This document shows, piece by piece, positions 63,012 through 64,000 of a stretch of 64,000 nucleotides of DNA. The first letter of the stretch is position 1. Each line of letters opens with the position of its first letter. A program made the translations under genes and the position numbers. The stretch covers positions 1 through 64,000 of the forward strand of contig MCGO01000137.1 in assembly GCA_002104985.1 (NCBI GenBank), written 5' to 3'. Below the pieces are notes generated by a model. It made no database searches and was not told where the DNA came from. It saw only the letters and a program-made list of their open reading frames with translations. Source of the stretch: Rhizoclosmatium globosum (Eukaryota > Chytridiomycota > Chytridiomycetes > Chytridiales > Chytriomycetaceae).

Positions 63012-64000
63012 TCAAGAAAACTTCCCTTCCAACTTCATAATTTCACGCATGAGCTGCTTCTCCTCTTCATCCAGTGTGTCAATTTCAAACTTGATCTTTT
63101 CTTGATCCATTTCACCCAAATCCGGCATTTGAAGGTGCCAAGGCTTTACGTCTGCTGGCGGGATAGAAGCTGCTTCAGAAATATTCTTGAGGGAAACAGA
63201 TGGCTCAGGATCAGGTTGAGGCTCAAGTTGGACTGATGTAGGTTCAACTGCTTTGGCAAGTGGTTCGACTTCAGTAGTTTCAGTGTGAACGCGTGCCATC
63301 AGTTGACTAGTGATTCCCCTGAACCTTTGTTCCAACTCACTCAAGTCCTCTCGCTTTTTCCCAGTCACGCTGGTGTTGGCAGCTGAGCATTCAACAGGGT
63401 CAGCCCGAATTCCTCCCCGATACTCGCCACCATCACCAACTAACCCTTCTCTTCTTGGTGACACTTGTTTCCACACAACATTGACATTGTCGTTAGTGTT
63501 GGCATTGGCGCTAGAGGCGTCCGAGGCGTTTGAATCCAAAGCTACCACTTTTCCAATACCTTCCTCATGAGTAACAGCTACCACCTCATCTCCATCCTTC
63601 TCTCCTGAATCAGTCATCTCACCAATTACCACGTCTTTAGGCTCTTTCCACACATTTGCCTCGACTGTTCCCCGAGTCTCTTCGCGCATTGACGCAAACA
63701 CATCTGGAATACCAGCTCCCACATACGCACTCTTACTAGAATCCACAGTAATCCCCAAAACCTCAAACGGATCCGGCAACAACCCTCTCCCCACTACTCC
63801 CGCCCCACCAAAAACAGGCAACTTTGTCTTCCCCGCCGATCGCGGACTCTCAACTACAACCGGTGGCGCATACCGAGGAGGTGTTGTCATCATATCGGTT
63901 TTCACTGATTCTGCAGTGACATCCGAGATTGAGCAAGTGTCAGTTCTGCTGCCTGGATTTGCAGAAAAATCAACACCAATACCACCGCCATCTTCAATAA
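63012..64000 (-). CDS. Unknown acidic protein, 5' part outside window
   Basis: The frame is open from 64000 to the stop at 63012, so the start lies beyond the window; the apparent start at 63905 is GTG and in frame with upstream codons (EDGGGIGVDFSANPGSRTD). The visible ~330 residues are mostly disordered and acidic, with small motifs (GIPDVFASMREETRG, VNVVWKQVSPRREG). The C-terminus is a compact helical segment (WHLQMPDLGEMDQEKIKFEI, LDEEEKQLMREIMKLE) that looks like a coiled coil or short binding helix. No family recognised. Confidence 0.6.
   Translation of the reverse strand, partial: IEDGGGIGVDFSANPGSRTDTCSISDVTAESVKTDMMTTPPRYAPPVVVESPRSAGKTKLPVFGGAGVVGRGLLPDPFEVLGITVDSSKSAYVGAGIPDVFASMREETRGTVEANVWKEPKDVVIGEMTDSGEKDGDEVVAVTHEEGIGKVVALDSNASDASSANANTNDNVNVVWKQVSPRREGLVGDGGEYRGGIRADPVECSAANTSVTGKKREDLSELEQRFRGITSQLMARVHTETTEVEPLAKAVEPTSVQLEPQPDPEPSVSLKNISEAASIPPADVKPWHLQMPDLGEMDQEKIKFEIDTLDEEEKQLMREIMKLEGKFS

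Overview
This is a 64 kb piece of a compact fungal nuclear genome. Genes sit tens to a few hundred bases apart on both strands and carry many tiny GT-AG introns, mostly 44-80 nt by my joins. The window holds a CEP70-type centrosome/basal-body gene and a DNAAF5/HEATR2-type axonemal dynein assembly gene, alongside clearly fungal proteins such as kexins, a GT32 mannosyltransferase-like enzyme and a SUR7/PalI-like membrane protein. That combination points to a flagellated, zoosporic fungus, most likely a chytrid (Chytridiomycota). The lineage is inference; no marker gene settles the species. Many long open frames start at GTG, TTG or CTG, so I moved starts to an ATG where one was available.

Layout. 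1-3.2 kb: three damaged genes in a row (a methyltransferase paralogue, an NmrA-like reductase, and a GH20 hexosaminidase that lacks its catalytic segment), then the intact methyltransferase paralogue (3.2-4.5 kb). 4.6-10.2 kb: a small Gln/Asn-rich protein, the CHL1/DDX11 iron-sulfur DNA helicase, and a four-TM SUR7-like protein. 10.4-11.3 kb: a lone retrotransposon Gag frame. 11.4-27.6 kb: a secretome-rich block on the minus strand. It has a Cys-rich repeat protein with an internal stop, an LRR protein with a Thr/Ser stalk, four tandem kexin/furin-like proteases, and a putative GPI-type protein, with one plus-strand coiled-coil gene embedded. 27.7-32.5 kb: a nitroreductase, a Crinkler-type NTPase-nuclease and an LRR protein with bacterial-type repeats. 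32.6-37.5 kb: CEP70 and a small basic protein. 37.7-41.5 kb: two tandem rhodopsin-class GPCR-like genes and a small membrane protein. 41.6-42.9 kb: a non-autonomous DNA transposon with TTA target duplication and GGCCCCGTT... inverted repeats (PIF/Harbinger style). 43-47 kb: a fifth kexin paralogue and a CDK10-like kinase. 48.4-51.4 kb: a Crypton-type tyrosine recombinase gene and a tRNA-Arg(TCT). 51.4-53.6 kb: unusual repeat-bearing DNA with a 172-bp tandem array. 53.8-64 kb: DNAAF5, a GT32 glycosyltransferase, an LtrA-family membrane protein, a seven-TM protein with a phospho-repeat tail, and a partial unknown gene running off the window.

The most interesting biology is the kexin expansion. 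Two copies look like classical dibasic-specific kexins. Three divergent copies have lost the acidic residues just before the catalytic His and have also changed the likely self-cleavage site from Lys-Arg to a single basic residue preceded by Val, Ala or Leu. Two of these three seem to be GPI-anchored. This suggests a locally evolved set of surface proteases with new specificity.
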